40,159 nucleotides of DNA from Bacillota bacterium (lineage in GTDB: Bacteria > Bacillota > Clostridia > Oscillospirales > Ruminococcaceae), in assembly GCA_023412215.1 (NCBI GenBank), contig JAEYNX010000023.1, positions 1-40,159 of the forward strand, read 5' to 3'. The position numbers and the translations under genes are program-made. Below are positions 30,935 to 38,600 of this stretch, one piece after another. The number at the start of each line of letters is the position of its first letter. The first letter of the stretch is position 1. The notes below the pieces were generated by a model. The model made no database searches. It was not told the DNA's origin and worked only from the letters and a program-made list of their open reading frames with translations.

Positions 30935-33157
30935 ATGAAACTCGTTTCGGCACTTATTACCGGATTCAACAGGCTTACCGTTGCCATCGAGGGCACGGCG
31001 GACAATTCGCTTATTGCTCAGGCGCGCATCACACGCTCGGGCAAGATTGCGGCTGTTGCCGGCACCGCCCCGCATGCAAACGGCACGGGGTTCGACATAA
31101 CCCTTGCCGAGGAGCTGAGCCTTGAGGAAACGGTAACGGTAACCCTCGGTGACGGGCAAGCCGTTACCGCAAAGGCGGATTATTCAATCTTCGACACGCC
31201 GGAGTTTGACGCGCATTATTTCTACGGCGGTGTACTCGGCCCCGACTATGCGCGCGAGGAGACCGTATTTCGTCTGTGGTCGCCGCTGGCGAGCGCGGTA
31301 GTGCTGCACCTGTACGCCCGCCCGGGCTCGGAGCCTTTTAAAAGCGTGCCGCTGACAAAAGGGGCGAAGGGCGTTTACCATACGGCGGTGGAGGGCGACC
31401 TGCACGGTATCTGTTACGCCTACACCGTAACGGCGGGGGGACGTACGGCCTTATGCGTCGACCCTTACGCCAAAGCCACCACCGAAAACGCGAAGCTCGG
31501 CGTGGTGCTGAACCTTGAGGCCACCAACCCCGCGGGGTGGAGCAGCGAAACGCACGTGCTGCCCCACAACCCCACCGATGCCATCCTCTACGAGGTGCAT
31601 GTGCGCGACTTCACCATATCGCCCGATTCGGGGGTGGAGCACAAGGGAAAATTCTTGGGCTTCGCCGAGGGGAATACGGTAAGCCCGCAGGGGGAGCAGA
31701 CGGGGCTTGCGCATCTTAAGGAGCTGGGCATCACTCACGTTCACCTGATGCCCGTTATGGATTACGCCACGGTGGATGAAGAGAACCTTGCCCAGGGCGG
31801 CTACAACTGGGGGTACGACCCCTTTAGCTACTTTGTGCCGGACGGCTCATACAGCACCAACCCCGCCGACGGCGGCGCGCGTATTGAGGAGTTTAAACGG
31901 CTTGTGCACGCCCTGCACCAAAACGGCATCGGCGTGGTGCTGGATGTGGTGTATAACCACACCTACTTCACCGAGACCTCGCCGCTCAATCTCGTTATGC
32001 CCGACTATTTCTACCGCAAGTCGTGCGGATGCTTTACCAACGGCTCGGGCTGCGGCAACGAGCTTGCCAGCGAGCGCAGCATGGTGCGCAAGCTGATGAT
32101 CGATTCGCTGCTTTACTGGGTGCGGGAATACGGCATAGACGGCTTCCGCTTTGATTTGATGGGGGTGCACGACATCCAGACCATGAACTATATCCGCCAC
32201 AAGCTCGACGAGATAGACAGCCGTATTCTGGTGTACGGCGAGGGCTGGCAGGGAGGACCCTCGGTATTGCCGGGCAGCCTTGCCGCCACCAAGGACAACG
32301 CCGAAAAGCTAAGCGACCGCATCGCTCTTTTTAACGACGATTACCGCGACGCCTTAAAGGGCAGCGCCTTTGAGGCAAAAGAGAAGGGCTACCTCGGCGG
32401 GTGCTTAAACAGCCGTTTGTACGGCGGCTTTACCGAGCCGGTGAAGGCGGGGCTCGTGGGGGCTACCGCACACCCGCATGTGATGTACCGGCCCGATAAG
32501 CCCCCCTTTGCCAAACGCCCCACCCAGACGGTCACCTACGACTCCTGCCACGATAACTATACGCTTTATGACAAGCTCACACTCGCAAACCCCGAGCTTG
32601 GCGAACGGGAGTTGATAAGGCTCAATAAACTGGCTGCCGCGCTGGTGCTCACCGCGCAGGGCATCCCCTTTTTACACGCGGGGGAGGAGTTTTTACGCCG
32701 CAAGCTGCGGGAGGACGGCACCCCCGAGCACAACAGCTACCGTTCCCCCGACAGTGTAAACCAGATTGTGTGGAGCCGTAAGCAGGAATACCGCGAGGTG
32801 TTTGAGTACTACAAGGGGCTTATCCGTTTTCGCCGTGCGCATAAGGCGCTGCGCATGACCACGGCGGAGGATACCGAGCGCTTTTTAAAGTTTTTATACA
32901 CCGCCCCCGAAAACCGCATCTGCTTTCGCCTTGCCGCCGATGCCGCGGGCGATACCGTGCAGCGCATCGTGGTGATCGTCAACCCCACCGCCGAGGCGTT
33001 TGACTGCCGCTTTACCACCGATACCGACCAGCCCGGCGAGCGGTACGAGGTTTATGCGGATGCCGAGCGCGCGGGGGATACCCCGCTATATGCCGTAGAG
33101 GTAGACAGCGTTCGTGTGCCGCCAGTCTGTGCGCTGATACTTGTAAAGGCACAGTAA
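30935..33157 (+). CDS. pulA: Type I pullulanase
   Basis: The 740-residue GH13 enzyme cleaves alpha-1,6 branches of pullulan, glycogen or starch dextrins. It has a short N-terminal beta domain (about 1-85), a CBM48 domain (about 105-190) and a GH13 barrel. The barrel carries the type I signature YNWGYDP (290-296), VVLDVVYNH, nucleophile Asp407 in GFRFDLMG, acid/base Glu436 in YGEGW, and Asp540 in SCHDNYTL. A C-terminal beta domain follows. There is no signal peptide, so it probably debranches glycogen or imported oligosaccharides inside the cell. The SD (GGTGG) is weak. Confidence 0.95.
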   Translation: MKLVSALITGFNRLTVAIEGTADNSLIAQARITRSGKIAAVAGTAPHANGTGFDITLAEELSLEETVTVTLGDGQAVTAKADYSIFDTPEFDAHYFYGGVLGPDYAREETVFRLWSPLASAVVLHLYARPGSEPFKSVPLTKGAKGVYHTAVEGDLHGICYAYTVTAGGRTALCVDPYAKATTENAKLGVVLNLEATNPAGWSSETHVLPHNPTDAILYEVHVRDFTISPDSGVEHKGKFLGFAEGNTVSPQGEQTGLAHLKELGITHVHLMPVMDYATVDEENLAQGGYNWGYDPFSYFVPDGSYSTNPADGGARIEEFKRLVHALHQNGIGVVLDVVYNHTYFTETSPLNLVMPDYFYRKSCGCFTNGSGCGNELASERSMVRKLMIDSLLYWVREYGIDGFRFDLMGVHDIQTMNYIRHKLDEIDSRILVYGEGWQGGPSVLPGSLAATKDNAEKLSDRIALFNDDYRDALKGSAFEAKEKGYLGGCLNSRLYGGFTEPVKAGLVGATAHPHVMYRPDKPPFAKRPTQTVTYDSCHDNYTLYDKLTLANPELGERELIRLNKLAAALVLTAQGIPFLHAGEEFLRRKLREDGTPEHNSYRSPDSVNQIVWSRKQEYREVFEYYKGLIRFRRAHKALRMTTAEDTERFLKFLYTAPENRICFRLAADAAGDTVQRIVVIVNPTAEAFDCRFTTDTDQPGERYEVYADAERAGDTPLYAVEVDSVRVPPVCALILVKAQ

Positions 33158-33193
33158 AATTGTATATAACCAGGCCAATTGCATATTCTACCA

Positions 33194-33222
33194 TTGCAAT
33201 TAGCTATTTTTTGTGTTATAAT
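33194..33222 (+). promoter_or_regulatory. Strong SigA promoter without a protein gene downstream
   Basis: TTGCAA (33194-33199), 17-nt spacer, TATAAT (33217-33222), with an extended -10 TG. The next plus-strand gene is more than 1 kb away, and a large terminator-like palindrome follows at 33508-33556. Confidence 0.75.
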
Positions 33223-33228
33223 TGTCGA

Positions 33229-33570
33229 AAAAGGTCGGCATGTGTCGGCGCGCAAAAATATCATATCTTGTTTTATGTCTAAAAAAGGCGGCCAGATGGA
33301 ATAAATGTGATGTAGATATTGATGCATAAAACAGCAGGGATAACGTATCGCATAAACCGGCTCCGGCACCGGAGAGATACGATGCATAGGAGAAGCCTCA
33401 TAATACATTTATCAGCTCAAATAAGTATAGTGCCATAGGCGTCGGTTTGTGGCAGCAGGCTCTAACATTGCTTATTTCATACTTTGCATTCTTCCATGCA
33501 AGTTTTCACAAGCAGCGGCTTTTTAAAACCTCAGGTTTTAAAAAGCCGCTGCTTGTTTGTAAACTTTTTT
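33229..33570 (+). ncRNA. Candidate non-coding RNA
   Basis: From the promoter start to the T-rich end of the palindrome there is a transcript of about 340 nt with no credible open frame. It can form nested stems ATGCAT, CGTATC/GATACG and CTCCGG/CCGGAG between about 33322 and 33386. I do not recognise 6S, SRP, RNase P or tmRNA sequence landmarks. The 5' and 3' ends are inferred from the promoter and palindrome only. Confidence 0.35.
33508..33556. terminator. Very long palindrome, probable bidirectional terminator
   Basis: Two perfect 24-base arms (33508-33531 and 33533-33556), beginning ACAAGCAGCGGC, surround a single central base. The outer half is GC-rich and the inner half AT-rich. Rightward it is followed by TTGTAAACTTTTTT. 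It separates the ncRNA candidate from the leftward DUF4489-like gene. Confidence 0.7.
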
Positions 33571-33683
33571 ATCCGTTATTATATGGGCATCCCATCAACT
33601 CTGCAGCGCCGATGCATTTTAACTGCCCTCCAAGCGCTTTACGGTATAAGAGGCTTATGCCGCGCAACGCTTATGCGCCCTAA

Positions 33684-34136
33684 TCAGTCGATGACTGCCA
33701 GAGCGCTGAGTACTGCGTTTTGAACCGAGGCGCCGGGAGTAATGTCGATGATCGAGTTGGTCGAAAGCTCTACAGAATAGGTGTAGAAGCCGGGCTCTAC
33801 GTCGGAATCCAGGAACTGGAACGAGAACGCCTCCGCCTCCAGAACATCCACCAAGGTAGAGAAGGTGTAGGTGGAGCCTACGCCGATCGTACCGCTTTCG
33901 CTGGAAGAACGGCGGATCTCGAAGTTCAGGGTTACCGAGATACCCAGCGGCAGGTTGATGATACTCGAGAAGTGTAACAGGATGTTCGCAACGCCGATAT
34001 TCCGGGTATCAATGCTGGTGGAAACCACGTTGAGCGGGGAGGCAAACAGTGTGGTAATGATGGGCAGGGGGCCTACGCCGCCGCTGTTGGCGTTTAAAGC
34101 TACCTGACGGCGCGGTAGAAAGTTGTTATTGCACAT
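33684..34136 (-). CDS. DUF4489-like beta protein
   Basis: The 150-residue protein has an Asn/Arg-rich start MCNNNFLPRRQVALNANSGG and then a beta-sandwich-like body (ANILLHFSSIINLPLGISVTLNFEIRR, YTFSTLVDVLEAEAFSFQFLD, GFYTYSVELSTNSIIDITPG). It ends VQNAVLSALAVID. The pattern resembles DUF4489 proteins of spore-forming Clostridia, from memory; they are usually Cys-rich and this one is not. A spore-coat role is inferred from that and from the nearby collagen-like genes. AAGGTGAG precedes the ATG. Confidence 0.7.
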   Translation of the reverse strand: MCNNNFLPRRQVALNANSGGVGPLPIITTLFASPLNVVSTSIDTRNIGVANILLHFSSIINLPLGISVTLNFEIRRSSSESGTIGVGSTYTFSTLVDVLEAEAFSFQFLDSDVEPGFYTYSVELSTNSIIDITPGASVQNAVLSALAVID

Positions 34137-34273
34137 AGTCTCACCTTTTTTACAGATTGAAGAACGTCCTTCGCTCTATAGTATTCAGCTACATGACGAA
34201 ATGTGTGCGAATACAACAGATTATTACATTTTACTACTGCCCATCGTAAAGGCCATTTGCTTCCTCCCTTTCC

Positions 34274-34302
34274 TTGACAATAGAGGGTTCATCCGCTATA
34301 AT
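34274..34302 (+). promoter_or_regulatory. Consensus SigA promoter of the radical SAM gene
   Basis: TTGACA (34274-34279), 17-nt spacer, TATAAT (34297-34302): a perfect match. The transcript starts near 34309, which excludes the ATG at 34308. Confidence 0.9.
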
Positions 34303-34337
34303 TAAACATGTTTAGTTATGGGCTGGGGGATGAGAGG

Positions 34338-35501
34338 ATGCAAGAAAACAGAGAGCATATCGTGTTAACGGAGTACCTGAACGACGACGCGAGCGGCAAT
34401 AACGGCCAGAGCGCGCAGCCGTTTAATCTGGCGGGCTATATGAACAATGCCATCCGGCAGATGGTAAAGAGCGCGCTGCAGGCGTCGCTTAAAAACCCCA
34501 AGGAATCGGCCTTTTTTGCCGCCTACCTTGCCCACAGTGTAGGCGCCGAGAAGAAACGGGCGGCGCATGAAAAGAAGGGCAGGCATATCCCGCCGTTCTT
34601 GATCGCAAGCATTACGAAAAGCTGCAACCTCTTCTGCAAGGGTTGCTATGCACGCGCCAACAACGCCTGTGCAGAGGGTGACGAGCAGGGCCTGCTCACC
34701 GCCTTGCGCTGGAACGAGATCTTTACCGAGGCGCAGAAGCTGGGGGTGGCGTTTATCCTGCTTGCGGGCGGCGAGCCGCTGATGAGAAGCGATGTGCTCG
34801 ACTGCGCCAAGGGGCATCTGGGCATATTGTTCCCTGTTTTCACCAACGCCACCTTGATTGACGAAGCATATCTTCGCCTCTTTGACCGCCACCGCAATCT
34901 GGTTCCGGTGCTCAGCATCGAGGGCAATCGAGCCGAAACCGACGACCGGCGCGGGGCGGGCGTATACGACGCGTTAACCCAGGCGATGCAGGCGCTCAGG
35001 GGCAAAGGAATCTTTTACGGCGTGTCGATTACCGTTACCGCTCAAAATGTCCACACGGTTACCGACGACGCGTTTATTCAGGAACTGGCCCAAAACGGCT
35101 GCAGGGTGGTTTTCTATGTGGAGTATGTTCCGGTAGACCCGTTAAGCGCTGCCCTTGCCCCCGGCGACGCCGAGCGCGCCCTGCTGGAAGAGCGGCAGCG
35201 GGCGCTTCGGGAGCAATTCGCGGAGCTGCTGTTTTTATCCTTCCCGGGGGATGAAAAGTACACGGGCGGTTGCCTCGCGGCAGGCAGAGGGTTCTTTCAC
35301 ATTAACGCGGACGGAGGCGCCGAACCCTGCCCCTTTTCCCCTTTCTCCGACGTAAACCTGACAAATGCTTCATTGCTGCAGGCGCTCGATTCCCCGCTTT
35401 TTCAAAAACTTAGCGCAGAGGGGCTGCTGCAGGGGGAACACCGCGGCGGCTGTACCCTGTTTGAAAAGCGGGAGACGGTGCAAGGCCTTCTGAAAACCTG
35501 A
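34338..35501 (+). CDS. Radical SAM protein with C-terminal cysteine region
   Basis: The 387-residue enzyme has a helical N-terminal segment (about 1-80) and a radical SAM barrel. The cluster motif is SCNLFCKGCYA (CxxxCxxC) and the SAM-binding region is LLAGGEPLMR. A C-terminal set of extra Cys (GGCLAAGRGFFHINADGGAEPCPFSPF and GGCTLFEK) suggests a SPASM-like auxiliary cluster. This layout is found in peptide- or cofactor-modifying radical SAM proteins; no precursor peptide is obvious next to it. ATG 34338 follows GGGGA at 7 nt. It is transcribed alone from a consensus promoter, so it is probably well expressed. Confidence 0.9.
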   Translation: MQENREHIVLTEYLNDDASGNNGQSAQPFNLAGYMNNAIRQMVKSALQASLKNPKESAFFAAYLAHSVGAEKKRAAHEKKGRHIPPFLIASITKSCNLFCKGCYARANNACAEGDEQGLLTALRWNEIFTEAQKLGVAFILLAGGEPLMRSDVLDCAKGHLGILFPVFTNATLIDEAYLRLFDRHRNLVPVLSIEGNRAETDDRRGAGVYDALTQAMQALRGKGIFYGVSITVTAQNVHTVTDDAFIQELAQNGCRVVFYVEYVPVDPLSAALAPGDAERALLEERQRALREQFAELLFLSFPGDEKYTGGCLAAGRGFFHINADGGAEPCPFSPFSDVNLTNASLLQALDSPLFQKLSAEGLLQGEHRGGCTLFEKRETVQGLLKT

Positions 35502-35543
35502 CACAATCGGACAGCATATATGCTTTTTAATACAATAGAGTTG

Positions 35544-35552
35544 TGATATAAT
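35544..35552 (+). promoter_or_regulatory. Extended -10 promoter before the PC4-like gene
   Basis: TGATATAAT: a perfect -10 (35547-35552) with an upstream TG and a weak -35 (TTTTTA at 17 nt). The leader of about 175 nt contains the 35635-35668 hairpin. Confidence 0.5.
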
Positions 35553-35634
35553 AAGCTTATTCAGGTAAGTGGATTTGCGAATGCGTTTTATGTCCACCCC
35601 CTCGCCCCTGCGGGGCAACGGCGGGAATGGACGG

Positions 35635-35668
35635 TTCTGTTATAAACGCCACTGCGTTTATAACAGAA
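35635..35668. repeat. 15-bp perfect hairpin
   Basis: TTCTGTTATAAACGC (35635-35649) and its complement (35654-35668) with loop CACT. It has no T-tract and so is not an ordinary terminator. It is preceded by CCCCTGCGGGG and an ACGGCGGGAATGGACGG stretch that recalls the end of the triple-hairpin elements. Confidence 0.7.
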
Positions 35669-35733
35669 TATTCTTGAAAGCTTGGAATGAATCTGAGTAA
35701 TATCTATTATCATTGAGAGGGAAGAGTATTGAT

Positions 35734-35958
35734 ATGGCAGAGATTAAATATGAGATTGTAAAAGAGCTCGGCGTACTGGCGGAAAGCCGCAACGGCTGGA
35801 CAAAGGAACTGAACCTTGTAAGCTGGAACGACCGCGAGCCGAAATACGACCTGCGCGAATGGTCGCCCGACCACGAGAAGATGGCGAAGGGCATTACGCT
35901 TTCGTTGGAGGAAGCCGCGGAGCTGAAGAAGCTGCTGAACGCCATTAAAGAGCTGTAA
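35734..35958 (+). CDS. YdbC/PC4-like single-strand-binding protein
   Basis: The 74-residue protein starts MAEIKYEIVKELGVLAESRN and continues GWTKELNLVSWNDREPKYDLREWSPDHEKMAKGITLS, the conserved pattern of the YdbC family. These have a PC4-like fold that binds single-stranded nucleic acid and may act on transcription or replication. It is the usual length for the family. The SD is a diffuse GAGAGGGAAGAG. It is followed 29 nt later by a tiny membrane-protein gene, probably in the same transcript. Confidence 0.9.
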   Translation: MAEIKYEIVKELGVLAESRNGWTKELNLVSWNDREPKYDLREWSPDHEKMAKGITLSLEEAAELKKLLNAIKEL

Positions 35959-35987
35959 CTGTCTGCTCCTGAAAGGGGAGATCCGCT

Positions 35988-36161
35988 GTGAATTACGGGG
36001 TCTTTAAAAACGGAAGGTATCTGGGGGAGAAAGACGAGCCGGCTATCCGCCGCCATATGAAAAGGCAGGACAAGAAGCCCAGGCGGCGGCTGGGGTGCGC
36101 TATGCTGCTGCTTCCGGTACTGGCCATCCTTATCTACTTTCTGGTGAGTAGCAAGATGTAG
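35988..36161 (+). CDS. 57-residue single-pass membrane protein
   Basis: A GTG start with GGGGAG 7 nt upstream opens MNYGVFKNGRYLGEKDEPAI. A very basic stretch (RRHMKRQDKKPRRR) is followed by one C-terminal membrane helix (CAMLLLPVLAILIYFLV), so the N-terminus stays in the cytosol. It is not recognised. Its close spacing behind the YdbC/PC4-like gene and its good SD support a real gene. The basic segment could hold nucleic acid or simply orient the helix. Confidence 0.6.
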   Translation: MNYGVFKNGRYLGEKDEPAIRRHMKRQDKKPRRRLGCAMLLLPVLAILIYFLVSSKM

Positions 36162-36272
36162 GGCCAGTCCTTGGTTTGCTGTCATGGGGAATCATGGGGC
36201 CCTCTAAGAACCAATGTCGTTTTTTATAACGGAGCGTCTGAATACGGGCATTAAATTCATTTAAATAAACGC

Positions 36273-36313
36273 AAAAGCGGCGGGTAGTGTCAAACTACTC
36301 GTCGCTTTTATTT
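36273..36313. terminator. Bidirectional terminator
   Basis: A 16-bp stem (36273-36288 with 36294-36309, two G-U pairs), beginning AAAAGCGG with loop GTCAA, is followed by ATTTTGTG. It lies between the 57-residue gene and the leftward DinB-like gene. Confidence 0.85.
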
Positions 36314-36336
36314 TGTGTACCTGTTTATAACAAGGC

Positions 36337-37026
36337 TTATGTTGCAGTCCTCTTCCCGCATTTTACTTTCAGCTTTGCACAGTCGTTCAAATGGACGATT
36401 TGATGGCGCGTAATGGGCATCAGGCACAGGCCCGCCACCGTTTTTCTTCCCCAGAAGTCCAGCAGCCACACCGATTGGGGGTGGTTGAGCACCCCGCCCT
36501 CGGCTGCGATACGGTCGAGCTGGCTTTTTCTCATGCGGCGTTTAAAATCAGCTGCGGAAAGAGCTTGAAGGATCTCACGCGTTTTGTGCCCGACGGCATT
36601 GCGGTAGTCAAATAGCGCATCCATCCGCACGGTGCGGCTGAATGCGATAATCTCCTCGTCGGTCATGGCGTTGCCGGTATCCCTCACCGCAGTGCCCAGC
36701 ATCTTTAACCGGCTGTCGTCGAGTACCGGCTCGCTGTCGGCAATCAGGATATTCGCCGTCAGGTCTTCGATGCGTGTAATGTGCCAGATATCCCACGCAA
36801 TGGTAGCGTCTTTAATTGTCGGCATGCTGCAAAAGGCGTGCTCGCTCAGGTTGAGTGTGATCTCGTCCATATAGGTGGGTGTCAATGTGTTGTATACACC
36901 CGAAGCATGTACCATGTTGTGCATCTGCAGCAGCAGGTCCCTTGCTTCATTCAACAGCTCCGGCTTAAGGATGATCTCCTTTAAGCGCGCTTGCCCGGGG
37001 TTCCAATCTCTGGCCACCTGAAACAT
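36337..37026 (-). CDS. DinB-like family protein
   Basis: The 229-residue helical protein has the DinB/YfiT-type pattern: LLLQMHNMVHASGVYN, MPTIKDATIAWDIWHITRIEDLTANILIA and a C-terminal LPMPITRHQIVHLND-like end (CLMPITRHQIVHLNDCAKLK). Histidines in MVH, WHITRIED and TRHQIVHLN could bind the metal typical of the family, whose members include thiol transferases; the reaction here is unknown. ATG 37026 is chosen; GTG 37038 is also possible. Confidence 0.82.
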   Translation of the reverse strand: MFQVARDWNPGQARLKEIILKPELLNEARDLLLQMHNMVHASGVYNTLTPTYMDEITLNLSEHAFCSMPTIKDATIAWDIWHITRIEDLTANILIADSEPVLDDSRLKMLGTAVRDTGNAMTDEEIIAFSRTVRMDALFDYRNAVGHKTREILQALSAADFKRRMRKSQLDRIAAEGGVLNHPQSVWLLDFWGRKTVAGLCLMPITRHQIVHLNDCAKLKVKCGKRTAT

Positions 37027-37097
37027 CGGTGCGGTCACCCTGCCTTTCCTATGGCTCGGTTTTGCTTCCCAACTATTATAATACGGATTCTTCTTTT

Positions 37098-37161
37098 AAA
37101 AAAGCGATAAAATTGCTTTTTAACCCCGACTTTGGCGGGGAGCCGCAACGGTTATTGCGTT
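37098..37161 (+). repeat. Triple-hairpin intergenic element, copy B
   Basis: The stems are AAAAAAGCGAT/ATTGCTTTTT (37098-37121), CCCCG/CGGGG (37124-37140) and AACG/CGTT (37147-37161). The layout and much sequence are shared with 20510-20571; the first stem differs by a T-A to C-G exchange that keeps pairing. An ACGGCAATTGGACGG stretch follows. The remainder of 37039-37373 shows no gene. Confidence 0.65.
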
Positions 37162-37373
37162 AAGTGCATTAAACGGCAATTGGACGGCTTAAAATCGCCC
37201 GCACCGTTTTTAAAGCTGCGTTTTGGAAGAAGAGGGACTTAATAGAAAGCGGTAGTGCAAGAAAGCAAATCAACGACTCTTTACAAAACTCGACAAACTT
37301 CGCATACGAAAACTACGATATAGTACCATGTAGAATAAGGATAGGTATAAAATAGTCAGAAAATCTGCCATTA

Positions 37374-37400
37374 ACCCTTCTTTAACGACCGTCATACAAT
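37374..37400 (+). promoter_or_regulatory. Sporulation (sigma-E/sigma-K type) promoter of the collagen-like gene
   Basis: CATACAAT (37393-37400) matches the -10 of mother-cell sigma factors. AC at 37374-37375, 17 nt before, fits the short sigma-K -35. The transcript would start about 40 nt before the ATG. This fits a late spore-surface protein. Confidence 0.5.
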
Positions 37401-37448
37401 GGTATAGAAGCTTAACGTGGTCAAGTTTGTAAGAAGGAGATATGGCAC

Positions 37449-38555
37449 ATGAGATTTTTTCCGCAATTCAACAATATGACAGTATATAACAACCAACAGC
37501 GAGCGCCGATAGGGATGCATTTCCCTCAAAACGGCGGTCCCCGGCAGGCTGACCCGGGCAATTCGGGAAATCGGTACCCCAATGGTAACTGCGGTAATAT
37601 GTATCAAAACGGCAGTATGTCTTCCCCCGGTAACGAGGCCTACTACGCAAACGCGGGCGCGAATCCAAACAACTTTATGCAAGGGAATCCGGGCATGGAT
37701 GGAGCCTTTGACGCATCGGGCTTTTGGGGCTTTAATAGGTGCTGCACCTGTCCGATACGTTTTGTATGCCCGAAGAGCCCCTTCTTCTGCAGAAGAGGTC
37801 CAACCGGCCCGACAGGCCCGACAGGTCCGACAGGTCCGACTGGTCCGACCGGTCCGACCGGCCCGACAGGCCCCGCTGGATTAGGCACAACGGGTCCGAC
37901 CGGCCCAACCGGCCCGACTGGCCCCGCTGGAACAGGCATCCCCGGCCCGACAGGTCCAACCGGCCCAACCGGCCCTGCTGGAACAGGCATCCCCGGCCCG
38001 ACCGGCCCAACCGGTCCAACCGGCCCCGCAGGACTGGGTACCACGGGTCCGACCGGCCCAACCGGCCCCGCAGGCACAGGCACAGGTGATACCGGCCCGA
38101 CTGGCCCAACCGGCCCGACTGGCCCGCAAGGGTTTACCACCCAGATACGAGGGGTTGAGTATCAACTTCAAGGCGCAGAGGCACTCTCGGTTGCCAACGG
38201 AGCGAATGTGGTATTCGACACCCTGATTAACGATCAGGATCTGTCGCTTGTTTATAACCCCGTGACCGGAGTATTCACCATTACCCGAGTGGGCAACTAC
38301 CTTGTATCCTGGCAGGTAGCGATAGATGGCTCGGATTTAGGCCCAACGGCATCCTTTACCTTAGTGGCGACCGGGCCTGTCAGCAACAGCATAACCTCCA
38401 GCATACCGGTAATCACCGGGCAGATATCGGGCAGTGCGCTGGTTACCGTCGCAGGGCCTACGACGCTGTCGCTGGTTAACACCAGCGGATTCTCGATATT
38501 CTTCGCCGATCTTCCGGTGCAGGCGAATATCGTTATTACGGACGTAAGCTTCTAA
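37449..38555 (+). CDS. Collagen-like protein with C-terminal globular domain (BclA-type)
   Basis: The 368-residue protein has an Asn/Gly/Pro-rich N-terminal part (1 to about 97), a short Cys-rich patch (CCTCPIRFVCPKSPFFCRRG), and a collagen-like region (about 117-225) of mostly GPT triplets. A C-terminal beta domain runs from about 232 to the end. The collagen part is broken at intervals after GPA by one or two extra residues (GLG-TT, GTG-IP, GTG-T). Such proteins form trimers; in Bacillus exosporium (BclA) the Thr residues of GPT carry sugars. A role on the spore surface is inferred from this and the sporulation-type promoter. AAGGAG lies 8-9 nt before the ATG. The second collagen gene follows after 45 nt. 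Confidence 0.92.
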   Translation: MRFFPQFNNMTVYNNQQRAPIGMHFPQNGGPRQADPGNSGNRYPNGNCGNMYQNGSMSSPGNEAYYANAGANPNNFMQGNPGMDGAFDASGFWGFNRCCTCPIRFVCPKSPFFCRRGPTGPTGPTGPTGPTGPTGPTGPTGPAGLGTTGPTGPTGPTGPAGTGIPGPTGPTGPTGPAGTGIPGPTGPTGPTGPAGLGTTGPTGPTGPAGTGTGDTGPTGPTGPTGPQGFTTQIRGVEYQLQGAEALSVANGANVVFDTLINDQDLSLVYNPVTGVFTITRVGNYLVSWQVAIDGSDLGPTASFTLVATGPVSNSITSSIPVITGQISGSALVTVAGPTTLSLVNTSGFSIFFADLPVQANIVITDVSF

Positions 38556-38600
38556 TTTCGTTTTAAATTCAATATCGTTTTAAATTTTAGGAGGATTAAT

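Noticed and set aside
33229..33570. Idea that the candidate RNA is 6S RNA or a c-di-GMP riboswitch
   Set aside because: The central-bubble layout of 6S and the conserved core of c-di-GMP riboswitches are not seen, and no gene follows for a riboswitch to control.
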